Below, piece by piece: positions 1 to 11,700 of a stretch of 64,000 nt of DNA (its first letter is position 1; each line of letters opens with the position of its first letter). The stretch is from Nymphaea colorata (taxonomy: Eukaryota > Streptophyta > Magnoliopsida > Nymphaeales > Nymphaeaceae). The DNA is taken from NCBI RefSeq assembly GCF_008831285.2, contig NC_045138.2, positions 26,569,934 through 26,633,933 on the forward strand, read 5' to 3'. The translations under genes were made by a program, and so were the position numbers. The notes below the pieces were generated by a model, which was not told where the DNA came from, did no database searches, and saw nothing but the letters and a program-made list of their open reading frames with translations.

Positions 1-2041
1 GTGCACTAGTTAGAAGTGCATCACCCCAATACCGCTTCGGGACATGACGTTGGAACATAATGGCCCGGGTAACATTCAATAGATGACGATTTTTACGTTC
101 AGCTATACCATTTTGAGGAGGGGTATAACTACAAGAGGTTTCATGAACAATACCCTTGCCTTTCAAGAATTCATCAAGGGATTGGGAGACATATTCCCTT
201 GCATTATCCGTACGGAAAGCTTGAACAGTAGTATGGAATTGAGTCTCAACAAAGGCAACAAAGTTTTTCACAACTGCTGGAACCTCACTACGTTCTCGCA
301 ACAAGTACACGAACGTACATCTAGAGTAATCATCAATAAGCGTCAAAAAATAGTGACAACCACCACACGTGGGTACTCCAGAAGGACCCCAAACATCGGA
401 ATGAACTAAGGCAAACGGATGAGTGGTTTTATTCAAAGAAATAGGGTACGAAGCCCTGACATGTTTAGCCAATTGACACACTTCACAAGCGAAGGAGTCA
501 ATTGAGACAGAAGCAAACAAATGGGGAAACAACTTCTTTATTAACTGGAAGGGTAGATGTCCAAGACGCTCGTGCCATCGCAGAACAGTAGATCTATCGT
601 TCACACCAGACAAGTGACCACTCGTGGCAGAAATCAATGCTGAAGCAACTTGTACCGGCAGCCTGTAGAGCCCATCAGTAACCGAACCAATCCCAATCTT
701 CTTCCCCGTCACCAAGTCCTGCAGGGAACAATGATCAGCAGAGAAAATCAGATTACAGTTTAATTCTTTAGTAATACTGCTGACAGAGAGTAAGTTCACA
801 GGAATATTTGGAACATGCAGGGCATTGTGGAGACGGTATTTGTTCAACAGGGACAAGCTCCCTTTCCCAGCCACAGAGATAGAAGACCCATCTGCCATAG
901 ACACGCGTTGCTTGCCAGAGGAAAGTTGATATTTTTGAAAGAGTTTAGAGTCCCCTGTCATGTGGTGAGTGGCTCCACTATCAACAATCCAATCACCAAG
1001 AGAAGGGTTACCTTGATCAGTCGAGGCAACGAGAGCTTGGGCTAGCTGAGCCCCTTCAGACGTGGAGGACTCCTCAGGGGTAGTAGATAGACGGCTGATG
1101 TACGCCTGTAGCTCCTTGAGTTGAGCAGGGGACAACTTGGACTTTGCACCACTAGAAGAATTGCTCTGACTGGAATCAGACACAGAAGGGCTACGCTTGC
1201 CAAAGGGAGGACGACCTCTGACCAGTCTCTTCTCGGGATGAAGATCCCAACAGAAATCCACCGAATGCCCCAACTTGTGGCAATGAGTGCAATGTCGGGC
1301 AGGACGCTGCCCAGTCCCTGAGGCACGGCTGACAAAGGCAGAAGGGCCATGACCGGTGTCAAGATGCATCACCTGGCGACGTTGTTCTTCAGACTCAACA
1401 CGAGCATATACTTCCTCTATCCCCGGAATCTCATCACCATTAAGAATCTGGCTACGAATAGACTCAAATTCATCCCGTAGGCCTCCCAGAAACAGAAACG
1501 TACGGTCCATCCATTCCTTTTCCCAGTAGAGGGAATGATCTGAACCGCATGTCCACTCATCAGTCACATGATAATCTAACTCCTCCCACTTGGTCTTCAG
1601 GGCAGCATAGAAGGCAGCAACAGACAAATCACCCTGTGTCAGAGAGTAAATACTGTGTTTAATCTGATAGGTGCGCAAATGTCTCTTCTTGCGACCATAC
1701 ATCTTTGCAAGCACAGTCCACATATCAAAAGAGGTCGGCTTCCGCAGAATGAGGGGCTGAATATCGGATGACACGGAGCTGATAATCCACACCTTCACTT
1801 GGCTGTCCTCCAACGCCCACGTCGCCCATTGAGGATCAGATTTGATGGGCGCAGGTTTGTCGCCAGTGATGTAAGAGAGACGCCCACGGCTAGTAATCCC
1901 AATCTCGAGAGCGGTAGACCAAGATAGGTAATTGTCCTTGGTCAGACGGATGGAGGTGACCTGGATCGGCACGTTCTCAGTCTTGGAGGCGCTGCCCGTG
2001 TCAAGAACGGCATCTTTTTGAGTCCCCATCGCTTCTGCCAT
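1..2041 (-). CDS. copia gag-pol polyprotein, C-terminus outside the window
   Basis: One uninterrupted minus-strand frame from the ATG at 2041 to the window edge gives about 680 residues. In order I see: a gag region of the UBN2/copia type (residues ~15-230); a CCHC zinc knuckle (C-x2-C-x4-H-x4-C, ~residue 247); the protease motif DSGAT (~352); the integrase zinc-binding HHCC region beginning WHERLGH (~487) with C-x2-C near 505; and the integrase core with its first Asp in HSDVWG (~547), second Asp in RTDNAR (~610) and Glu in AERK exactly 35 residues later (D-x35-E). All integrase catalytic residues are therefore present. The product would process itself into capsid, protease, integrase and, beyond the window, reverse transcriptase. 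The start is the first ATG of the frame, just after the repetitive leader. Confidence 0.92.
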   Translation of the reverse strand, partial: MAEAMGTQKDAVLDTGSASKTENVPIQVTSIRLTKDNYLSWSTALEIGITSRGRLSYITGDKPAPIKSDPQWATWALEDSQVKVWIISSVSSDIQPLILRKPTSFDMWTVLAKMYGRKKRHLRTYQIKHSIYSLTQGDLSVAAFYAALKTKWEELDYHVTDEWTCGSDHSLYWEKEWMDRTFLFLGGLRDEFESIRSQILNGDEIPGIEEVYARVESEEQRRQVMHLDTGHGPSAFVSRASGTGQRPARHCTHCHKLGHSVDFCWDLHPEKRLVRGRPPFGKRSPSVSDSSQSNSSSGAKSKLSPAQLKELQAYISRLSTTPEESSTSEGAQLAQALVASTDQGNPSLGDWIVDSGATHHMTGDSKLFQKYQLSSGKQRVSMADGSSISVAGKGSLSLLNKYRLHNALHVPNIPVNLLSVSSITKELNCNLIFSADHCSLQDLVTGKKIGIGSVTDGLYRLPVQVASALISATSGHLSGVNDRSTVLRWHERLGHLPFQLIKKLFPHLFASVSIDSFACEVCQLAKHVRASYPISLNKTTHPFALVHSDVWGPSGVPTCGGCHYFLTLIDDYSRCTFVYLLRERSEVPAVVKNFVAFVETQFHTTVQAFRTDNAREYVSQSLDEFLKGKGIVHETSCSYTPPQNGIAERKNRHLLNVTRAIMFQRHVPKRYWGDALLTSA

Positions 2042-2453
2042 CACAAACAAGCACACAGCAACAAGAGGCACAACAGCGGGAATGAGGCAACGGCGACGGG
2101 AAGGAGGCAGCGGCGACGGCGGCGGGAATGAGGCAGCGCCAACGGGAAGCAGGCGACGGCGCAACACAGAGGCCACCCACGGTGGCAGGAACAAAGAACG
2201 GGGCGAACGGAGGACCGCGGAGGCGTAACAGAGGACGGCGGCGGCGGAACAGAGGACGGCGGCGGCAGAGCAGGGCGACGTCACAAGGGCAGCAGCGACG
2301 CCGGAACAGAGGACGGCGGCGGCGGCGGAACAAAGGACAGCGGCGGCAGAGCAGGGCGACGTCACACGGGCAGCAGCGGCGCCGGAACTTCAACGGCGTC
2401 GGGCGACGAAAAAACTTGACGATCCTCGGAAAAAACGCTTCTCCAACTCCGCT
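2042..2453 (-). repeat. GC-rich leader of the copia element with short tandem repeats
   Basis: This is the untranslated leader between the primer site and the gag ATG. It is made largely of degenerate 9-18 bp repeats rich in cggcgg, aacagagga and gggcgacg. It is far more GC-rich than anything else nearby. Open frames here on both strands are composition artefacts. Confidence 0.7.
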
Positions 2454-2466
2454 GGCTCTGATACCA
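2454..2466 (-). promoter_or_regulatory. primer binding site for initiator tRNA-Met
   Basis: On the minus strand the 13 bases read TGGTATCAGAGCC, directly after the CTACA end of the LTR. TGGTATCAGAGC is the standard plant copia primer site, complementary to the 3' end of initiator methionine tRNA. It fixes the LTR boundary and the element's orientation. Confidence 0.95.
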
Positions 2467-2752
2467 TGTAGAAACACGAACCACAAAGAGAGAGAGTGGA
2501 GAACGAACACACAATCTATGTGGAAAACCTCAGAAAGAGGTGAAAAACCACGGGGAGGCTCTGACCTAGGGGCACACCGCAACCCTAGGAGAGAGAAAAT
2601 TATATTTCACTTAATTCAACACTAAACACAAGTGACAATATAAAGAGGGAGAGAGGAGAAGCCGCCTAGGGTACCGAGCCCGCCTCGGTACCCGCGCCCC
2701 ATAGAACCGGGTCCAGGAATGGATCCAGTTCCCACAGCAACATATTCTAACA
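2467..2752 (-). repeat. 5' LTR of the copia element (286 bp)
   Basis: Bounded by TGT...ACA ends, with the primer site immediately inside. In element orientation a TATA-like CTTTATATTG (around 2640) lies in the middle, the likely promoter at the U3/R border. The sequence upstream of it is GC-rich and contains a short palindromic GGTACC-rich stretch. The outer edge at 2752/2753 is the junction with the tandem array. Confidence 0.9.
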
Positions 2753-5545
2753 ATGTTCATTTTATTGACCTTTCAAACTTGATGGTAGGGATGTTGCCTC
2801 ATCAAGATCCATATGGAGTTCCCATGTCTCGCGGAACAGATTCCCCTTTTGTAGTACGGGGTTCCTCGCGTCTTTGCTACCTTAGTTTTTTCATAGTGAA
2901 TACTTTTGTCTCACACATAACCTCCTAAAACTGATCATTATGCCGATGCATCTAGTTGGCCATGCATCGAATATGTCTTCAATTAATCATTTATTTCTAG
3001 TGCATTTGACTGAATTTTCCAACTTGATGGTAGGGGCGTTGCATCATCAAAATCCATTTGCAGTTCCCATGTCTCACGAAACTGCTTCCCCTCTTGTTGT
3101 ATGGGGTTCATTGTATCTTTCCTACCTAGCTTTTTTCATAGTCAATACTTTTGTCTCACACATAACCTCCTAAAATTGACCATTATGCCGATGCATCTAG
3201 TTGGCCATGCATCGGCTATGTCTTCAGTCCGCCAATTATTTTAAGTGCATGTGATTGACATCATTAACTTGATGGCAGGGACGTTGCCTCGCCAATATCC
3301 ACATGCAGTTCTCATGTCTCACGGGACTGCTTCCCCTCTTGTTGCACGAGGTTCATCGTATCTTTCCTACTATAGTTTTTTCATAGTAAATACTTTTGCC
3401 TCACACATAACCTCCTAAAACTGACCATTATGCCGATGCATCGAGTTGGCCATGCATCGGCTATGTCCTCAGTCAGCCATTTATTTCATGTTCATTTGAT
3501 TGACCTTTTAAACTTGATGGTAGGGATGTTGCCTCATCAAGATCCCTATGGAGTTCCCATGTCTCACGGAACACATTCCCCTTTTGTACTACGGGGTTCC
3601 TCGCGTCTTTTGTCAATACTTTTGTCACACACATAACCTCATAAAATTGACCATTATGCCGATGCATCTACTTGGTCATGCATCGGCTATGTCTTCAGTC
3701 CGCCAATTATTTTAAGTGCATGTGATTGACATCATTAACTTGATGACAGGGACATTGCCTCGTCAATATCCATATGTAGTTCCCATGTCTCACAGGATTG
3801 CTTCCCCTCTTGGTGCACGAGGTTAATCGTATCTTTCCAACCATAGTTTTTTCATAGTAAATACTTTTGTCTCACACATAACCTCCTAAAACTAACCATT
3901 ATGCCGATGCATCGAGTTGGCCATGCATCGGCTATGTCCTCAGTCAGCCATTTATTTCATGTGCATTTTATTGACATTTTAAACTTGATGGTAGGGATGT
4001 TGGCTTATCAAGATCCAAATGCAGTTCCGATGTCTCGCGGAATAGATTCTCCTTTTGCAGTACGGGGTTTCCTCGCGTCTTTCCTACCATAGTTTTTTCA
4101 TAATGAATACTTTTGTCTCACACATAACCTCCTAAAACTGACCATAATGCCGATGCATCTATATGACCATGCATCGGATATGTATTCAATTAATCATTTA
4201 TTTCTAGTGCATTTGATTCACTTTTTGAACTAGATGGTAGGAGCGTTGCATCATCAAGATCCATTTGCAATTCCCATGTCTCACGAGACTGCTTCCCCTC
4301 TTGTTGTACGGGGTTCATCGCATCTTTTCTACCTTGTTATTTCATAGTCAATACTTTTGTCTCACACATAACCTCCTAAAACTGACCAAAACGCCGATGC
4401 ATCTAGTTGGCAATACAACAGCTATGTCTTCAGTTAATCATTTATTTCTAGTGCATTTGATTGACTTTTCGAACTTGATGGTAGGGGTGTTGCATCATCA
4501 AAATCCATTTGCAGTTCCCATGTCTCACGAGACTGCTTCCCCTCTTGTTGTACGGGGTTCATTGTATCTTTCCTACCTAGTTTTTTTCATAGTCAATACT
4601 TTTGTCACACACATAACCTCCTAAAATTGACCATTATGCCGATGCATCTAGTTGGCCATGCATCGGCTATGTCTTCAGTCCGCCAATTATTTTAAGTGCA
4701 TGTGATTGACATCATTAACTTGATGGCAGGGACGTTGCCTCGCCAATATCCACATGCAGTACTCATGTCTCACGGGACTGCTTCCCCTCTTGTTGCACGA
4801 GGTTCATCATATCTTTCCTACTATAGTTTTTTCATAGTAAATACTTTTGCATCACACATAACCTCCTAAAACTGACCATTATGCCGATGCATCGAGTTGG
4901 CCATGCATCGGCTATGTCCTCAGTCAGCCATTTATTTCATGTTCATTTTATTGACCTTTTAAACTTGATGGTAGGGATGTTGCCTCATCAAGATCCCTAT
5001 GGAGTTCCCATGTCTCGCGGAACACATTCCCCTTTTGTACAACGGGGTTCCTCGCATCTTTTGTCAATACTTTTGTTTTTTCTCACACATAACCTCCTAA
5101 AACTGACCATTGTACCGATGCATCTAGTTGGCCATGCATCGGCTATGTCTTCAATTAATCATTTATTTCTAGTGCATTTGATTGACTTTTCGAACTTGAT
5201 CGTAGGGGTGTTGCATCATCAAAATCCATTTGCAGTTCCCATGTCTCACGAGACTGCTTCCCCTCTTGTTGTACGGGGTTCATTGTATCTTTAATACCTC
5301 GTTTTTTTCATAGTCAATACTTTTGTCACACACATAACCTCCTAAAATTGACCATTATGCCGATGCATCTAGTTGGCCATGCATCGGCTATGTCTTCAGT
5401 ACGCCAATTATTTTAAGTGCATGTGATTGACATCATTAACTTGATGGCAGGGACGTTGCCTCGTCAATATCCATATGCAGTTCCCATGTCTCAAGGGATT
5501 GCTTCCCCTCTTGGTGCACGAGGTTCATCGTATCGTTCCTACCAT

Positions 5546-5724
5546 ACACCGCAACCCTAGGAGAGAGAAAATTATATTTCACTTAATTCAACACTAAACA
5601 CAAGTGACAATATAAAGAGGGAGAGAGGAGAAGCCGCCTAGGGTACTGAGCCCGCCTCGGTACCCGCGCCCCATAGAACCGGGTCCAGGAATGGATCTGG
5701 TTCCCACAGCAACATATTCTAACA
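5546..5724 (-). repeat. copia LTR fragment inside the array, duplicated together with the LTR/array junction
   Basis: Positions 5546-5724 match 2574-2752 almost base for base at a constant offset of 2972, including the LTR terminus ...ttctaaca and the array sequence atgttcattttattg that follows. The match continues into the array for roughly 500 bp. The left edge is abrupt: a C-type monomer is cut in the middle of cctaccata and joins LTR sequence. Because the fragment shares the junction and is truncated on the other side, it is a duplication of the junction and not a second insertion. Confidence 0.9.
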
Positions 5725-8700
5725 ATGTTCATTTTATTGACCTTTCAAACTTGATGGTAGGGATGTTGCCTCATCAAGATCCATATGGAGTTCCCATGTC
5801 TCGCGGAACAGATTCCCCTTTTGTAGTACAGGGTTCCTCGCGTCTTTGCTACCTTAGTTTTTTCATAGTGAATACTTTTGTCTCACACATAACCTCCTAA
5901 AACTTATCATTATGCCGATGCATCTAGTTGGCCATGCATCGGCTACGTCTTCAATTAATCATTTATTTCTAGTGCATTTGATTGAATTTTCCAACTTGAT
6001 GGTAGGGGCGTTGCATCATCAAAATCGATTTGCAGTTCCCATGTCTCACGAGACTGCTTCCCCTTTTCTTGTACGGGGTTCATTGTATCTTTCCTACCTA
6101 GTTTTTTTCATAGTCAATACTTTTGTCACACACATAACCTCCTAAAATTGACCATTATGACGATGCATCTAGTTGGTCATGCATCGGCTATGTCTTCAGT
6201 CCGCCAATTATTTTAAGTGCATGTGATTGACATCATTAACTTGATGGCAGGGACGTTGCCTCGTCAATATCTTGTTCCCATGTCTCACGGGACTGCTTCC
6301 CCTCTTGTTGCATGAGGTTCATCGTATCTTTCCCACCATAGTTTTTTCATAGTAAATACTTTTGTCTTACACCTCCTAAAATTGACCATTATGCCAATGC
6401 ATCGAGTTGGCCATGCATCGGCTACGTCCTCAGTCAACCATTTATTTCATGTGCATTTTATTGACCTTTTAAACTTGATGGTCGGGATGTTGCCTCAACA
6501 AGATCCAAATGCAGTTCCCATGTCTCACGGAACAGATTCCCCTTTTGTAGTACGGGGTTCCTTGCGTCTTTCCTACTTTAGTTTTTTCATAGTAAATACT
6601 TTTGTCTCAGACATAACCTCCTAAAACTGACCATTATGCCGATGCATCTAGTTAGCCATGCATCGGCTATGTCTTCAATTGATCATTTATTTCTAGTGCA
6701 TTTGATTGACTTTTTGAACTTGATGGTAGAGGCGTTGCATCATCAAAATCCATTTGCAGTTCCCATGTCTCACGAGACTGCTTCCCCTCTTGTTGTACGG
6801 GGTTCATTGTATCTTTAATACCTAGTTTTTTTCATAGTAAATACTTTTGCATCACACATAACCTCCTAAAACTGACCATTATGCCGATGCATCTAGTTGG
6901 TCATGCATCGGCTATGTCCTCAGTCAGCCATTTATTTCATGTTCATTTTATTGACCTTTTAAACTTGATGGTAGGGATGTTGCCTCATCAAGATCCCTAT
7001 GGAGTTCCCATGTCTCGCGGAACACATTCCCCTTTTGTACAACGGGGTTCCTCGCATCTTTTGTCAATACTTTTGTTTTTTCATAGTAAATACTTTTGTC
7101 TCACGCATAACCTCCTAAAAATGACCATTCTGCCGATGCATCTAGTTGGCCATGCATCGGCTATGTCTTCAATTAATCATTTATTTCTAGTGCATTTGAT
7201 TGACTTTTTGAACTTGATGGTAGAGGCGTTGCATCATCAAAATCCATTTGCAGTTCCCATGTCTCACGAGACTGCTTCCCCTCTTGTTGTACGGGGTTCA
7301 TTGTATCTTTAATACCTCGTTTTTTTCATAGTCAATACTTTTGTCACACACATAACCTCCTAAAATTGACCATTATGCCGATGCATCTAGTTGGTCATGC
7401 ATCAGCTATGTCTTCAGTACGCCAATTATTTTAAGTGCATGTGATTGACATCATTAACTTGATGACAGGGACGTTGCCTCGTCAATATCCATATGCAGTT
7501 CCCATGTCTCAAGGGATTGCTTCCCCTCTTGGTGCACGAGGTTCATCGTATCGTTCCTACCATACTTTTTTCATAGTAAATACTTTTGTCTCACACATAA
7601 CCTCCTAAAACTGACCATTATGCTGATGCATCGAGTTGGCCATGCATCGGCTATGTCCTCAGTCAGCCATTTATTTCATGTGCATTTTATTGACATTTTA
7701 AACTTGATGGTAGGGATGTTGCCTCATCAGGATCCAAATGCAGTTCCGATGTCTCGCGGAACAGATTCCCCTTTTGTAGTACGGGGTTCCTCGCGTCTTT
7801 CCTACCTTAGTTTTTTCATAGTGAATACTTTTATCTCACACATAACCTCCTAAAACTTACCATAATGACGATGCATCTAGATGACCATGCATCGGATATG
7901 TCTTCAATTAATCATTTATTTCTAGCGCATTTGATTCACTTTTTGAACCTGATGGTAGGAGCGTTGCATCATCAAGAACCATTTGCGATTCCCATGTCTC
8001 ACGAGACTGCTTCCCCTCTTGTTGTACGGGGTTCATCGCATCTTTTCTACCTAGTTTTTTCATAGTCAATACTTTTGTCACACACATAACCTCCTAAAAC
8101 TGACCATTATGCCGATGCATCTAGTTGGCCATGCATCGGCTATGTCTTCAGTCCGCCAATTATTTTAAGTGCATGTGACTGACAACATTAACTTGATGGC
8201 AGGGACGTTGCCTCGCCAATATCCACATGCAGTTCCCATGTCTCACGGGACTGCTTCCCCTCTTGTTGCACGAGGTTCATCGTATCTTTCCTACCATACT
8301 TTTTTCATAGTAAATACTTTTGTCTCACACATAACCTCCTAAAACTGACCATTATACCGATGCATCTAGTTGGCCATGCATCGGCTATGTCTTCAATTAA
8401 TTATTTATTTCTAGTGCATTAGATTGACTTTTCGAACTTGATGGTAGGGGTGTTGCATCATCAAAATCCATTTCCAGTTCCCATGTCTCACGAGACTGCT
8501 TCCCCTCTTGTTGTATGGGGTTCATTGTATCTTTCCTACCTAGTTTTTTTCATAGTCAATACTTTTGTCACACACATAACCTCCTAAAATTGACCATTAT
8601 GCCGATGCATCTAGTTGGCCATGCATCGGCTATGTCTTCAGTCCGCCAATTATTTTAAGTGCATGAGATTGACATCATTAACTTGATGGCAGGGACGTTG

Positions 8701-11700
8701 CCTCGCCAATATCCATATGCAGTTCCCATGTCTCACGGGACAGCTTCCCCTCTTGTTGCACGAGGTTCATCGTATCTTTCCCACCATAGTTTTTTCATAG
8801 TAAATACTTTTGTCTCACACATAACCTCCTAAAACTGACCATTATGCCGATGCATCGAGTTGGCCATGCATCGGCTATGTCCTCAGTCAGCAATTTTTTT
8901 CATGTGCATTTTATTGACATTTTAAACTTGATGGTAGGGATGTTGCCTCATCAAGATCCATATGCAGTTCCCATGTCTCACGGAACAGATTCCCCTTTTG
9001 TAGTACGGGGTTCCTCGCGTCTTTGCTACCTTAGTTTTTTCATAGTGAATACTTTTGTCTCACACATAACCTCCTAAAACTGATCATTATGCCGGTGCAT
9101 CTAGTTGGCCATGCATCGGCTATGTCTTCAATTGATCATTTATTTCTAGTGCATTTGATTGATTGTTCGAACTTGATGGTAGGGGCGTTGCATCATCAAA
9201 ATCCATTTGCAGTTCCCATGTCTCACGAAACTGCTTCCCCTCTTGTTGTACGGGGTTCATTGTATCTTTCCTACCTAGTTTTTTTCATAGTCAATACTTT
9301 TGTCTGACACATAACCTCCTAAAATTGACCATTATGCCGATGCATCTAGTTGGCCATGCATCGGCTATGTCTTCAGTCCGCCAATTATTTTAAGTGCATG
9401 TGATTGACATCATTAACTTGATGGCAGGGACGTTGCCTCGCCAATATCCACATGCAGTTCCCATGTCTCACGGGACTGCTTCCCCACTTGTTGCACGAGG
9501 TTCATCGTATCTTTCCTACCATAGTTTTTCATAGTAAATACTTTTGTCTCACACATAACCTCCTAAAACTGACCATTATGCTGATGCATCGAGTTGGCCA
9601 TGCATCGGCTATGTCCTCAGTCAGCCATTTATTTCATGTTCATTTTATTGACCTTTTAAACTTGATGGTAGGGATGTTGCCTCATCAAGATCCATATGCA
9701 GTTCCCATGTCTCGCGGAACAGATTCCCCTTCTGTAGTACGGGGTTCCTCGCGTGTTTCCTACCTTAGTTTTTTCATAATGAATACTTTTGTCTCACACA
9801 TAACCTCCTAAAACTGACCATAATGCTGATGCATCTAGATGACCATGCATCGGATATGTCTTCAACTAATCATTTATTTCTAGTGCATTTGATTCACTTT
9901 TTGAACTTGATGGTAGGAGCGTTGCATCATCAAGATCCATTTGCAATTCCCATGTCTCAGGAGACTGCTTCCCCTCTTGTTGTAAGGGGTTCATCGCATC
10001 TTTTCTACCTAGTTTTTTCATAGTCAATACTTTTGTCTCACACATAACCTCCTAAAACTGACCATTACGCCGATGCATCTAGTTGGCAATACAACGGCTA
10101 TGTCTTAAGTCCGCCAATTATTTTAAGTGCATGTGATTGACATCATTAACACTATGGCAGGGACGTTGCCTCGTCAATATCCATATGCAGTTCTCATGTC
10201 TCACGGGACTTCTTCCCCTCTTGTTGCACGAGGTTCATCGTATCTTTCCTATTATAGTTTTTTCATAGTAAATACTTTTGTCTCACACATAACCTGCTAA
10301 AACTGACCATTATGCCGATGCATCGAGTTGGCCATGCATCGGCTATGTCCTCAGTCAGCCATTTATTTCATGTGCATTTTATTGACATTTTAAACTTGAT
10401 GGTAGGGATGTTGCCTCATCAAGATCCATATGCAGTTCCCATGTCTCGCGGAACAGATTCCCCTTTTGTAGTACGGGGTTCCTCGCGTCTTTCCTACCTT
10501 AGTTTTTTCATGGTGAATACTTTTATCTCACACATAACCTCCTAAAACTTACCATAATGACGATGCATCGAGTTGGCTATGCATCGGCTATGTCCTGAGT
10601 CAGCCATTTATTTCATGTTCATTTTATTGACCTTTTAAACTTGATGGAAGGGATGTTGCCTCATCAAGATCCATATGCAGTTCCCATGACTCGCGGAACA
10701 GATTCCCCTTCTATAGTACGGGGTTCCTCGCGTGTTTCCTACCTTAGTTTTTTCATAATGAATACTTTTGTCTCACACATAACCTCCTAAAACTGACCAT
10801 AATGCCGATGCATCTACATGACCATGCATCGGATATGCCTTCAATTAATCATTTATTTCTAGTGCATTTGATTCACTTTTTGAACTTGATGGTAGGAGCG
10901 TTGCATCATCAAGATCCATTTGCAATTCCCATGTCTCACGAGAATGCTTCCCCTCTTGTTGTACGGGGTTCATCGCATCTTTTCTACCTAGTTTTTTCAT
11001 AGTCGATACTTTTGTCACACACATAATCTCCTAAAACTGACCATTATGCCGATGCATCTAGTTGGCCATGCATCGGCTATGTCTTCAGTCCGCCAATTAT
11101 TTTAAGTGCATGTGATTGACATCATTAACTTGATGGCAAGGACGTTGCCTCGCCAATATCCATATACAGTTCCCATGTCTCATGGGACTGCTTCCCCGCT
11201 TGTTGTATAGGACATCTTTCCTACCTTAGTTTTTTCATAGTGAATATTTTTGTCTCACACATAACCTCCTAAAACTGACCATTATGCCGATGCATCTAGT
11301 TGGCCATGCATCGGCTATGTCTTTAATTTATCATTTATTTCTAGTGCATTTGATTGACTTTTTGAACTTGATGGTAGGGGCGTTGCATCATCAAAATCGA
11401 TTTGCAGTTCCCATGTCTCACGAGACTGCTTCCCCTTTTGTTGTACGGGGTTCATTGTATCTTTCCTACCTAGTTTTTTTCATTGTCAATACTTTTGTCA
11501 CACACATAACCTCCTAAAATTGACCATTATGCCGATGCATCTAGTTGGTCATGCATCGGCTATGTCTTCAGTCCGCCAATTATTTTAAGTGCATGTGATT
11601 GACATCATTAACTTGATGGCAGGGACGTTCCCTCGTCAATATCCATATGTTGTTCCCATGTCTCACGGGACTGCTTCCCCTCTTGTTGCACGAGGTTCAT

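Larger units (their letters stand above)
1..2752 (-). mobile_element. Ty1/copia LTR retrotransposon, 5' half (runs off left edge)
   Basis: On the minus strand the order is 5' LTR (2752 to 2467), primer binding site (2466-2454), GC-rich leader, then one long open frame with gag, protease and integrase parts. This is the standard copia order; reverse transcriptase and RNase H would lie left of the window. The LTR starts TGTTAG and ends CTACA, so it has the usual TG...CA ends. The outer LTR edge abuts the tandem array at 2753, so the element probably inserted into that array. The second LTR and the target-site duplication are not visible. The visible coding frame has no stop, which suggests a fairly young copy. 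Confidence 0.93.

Noticed and set aside
2001-2625. 193- and 165-codon open frames on opposite strands over the GC-rich block
   Set aside because: Arg/Pro-rich translations of a simple GC repeat in the retrotransposon leader; not proteins.
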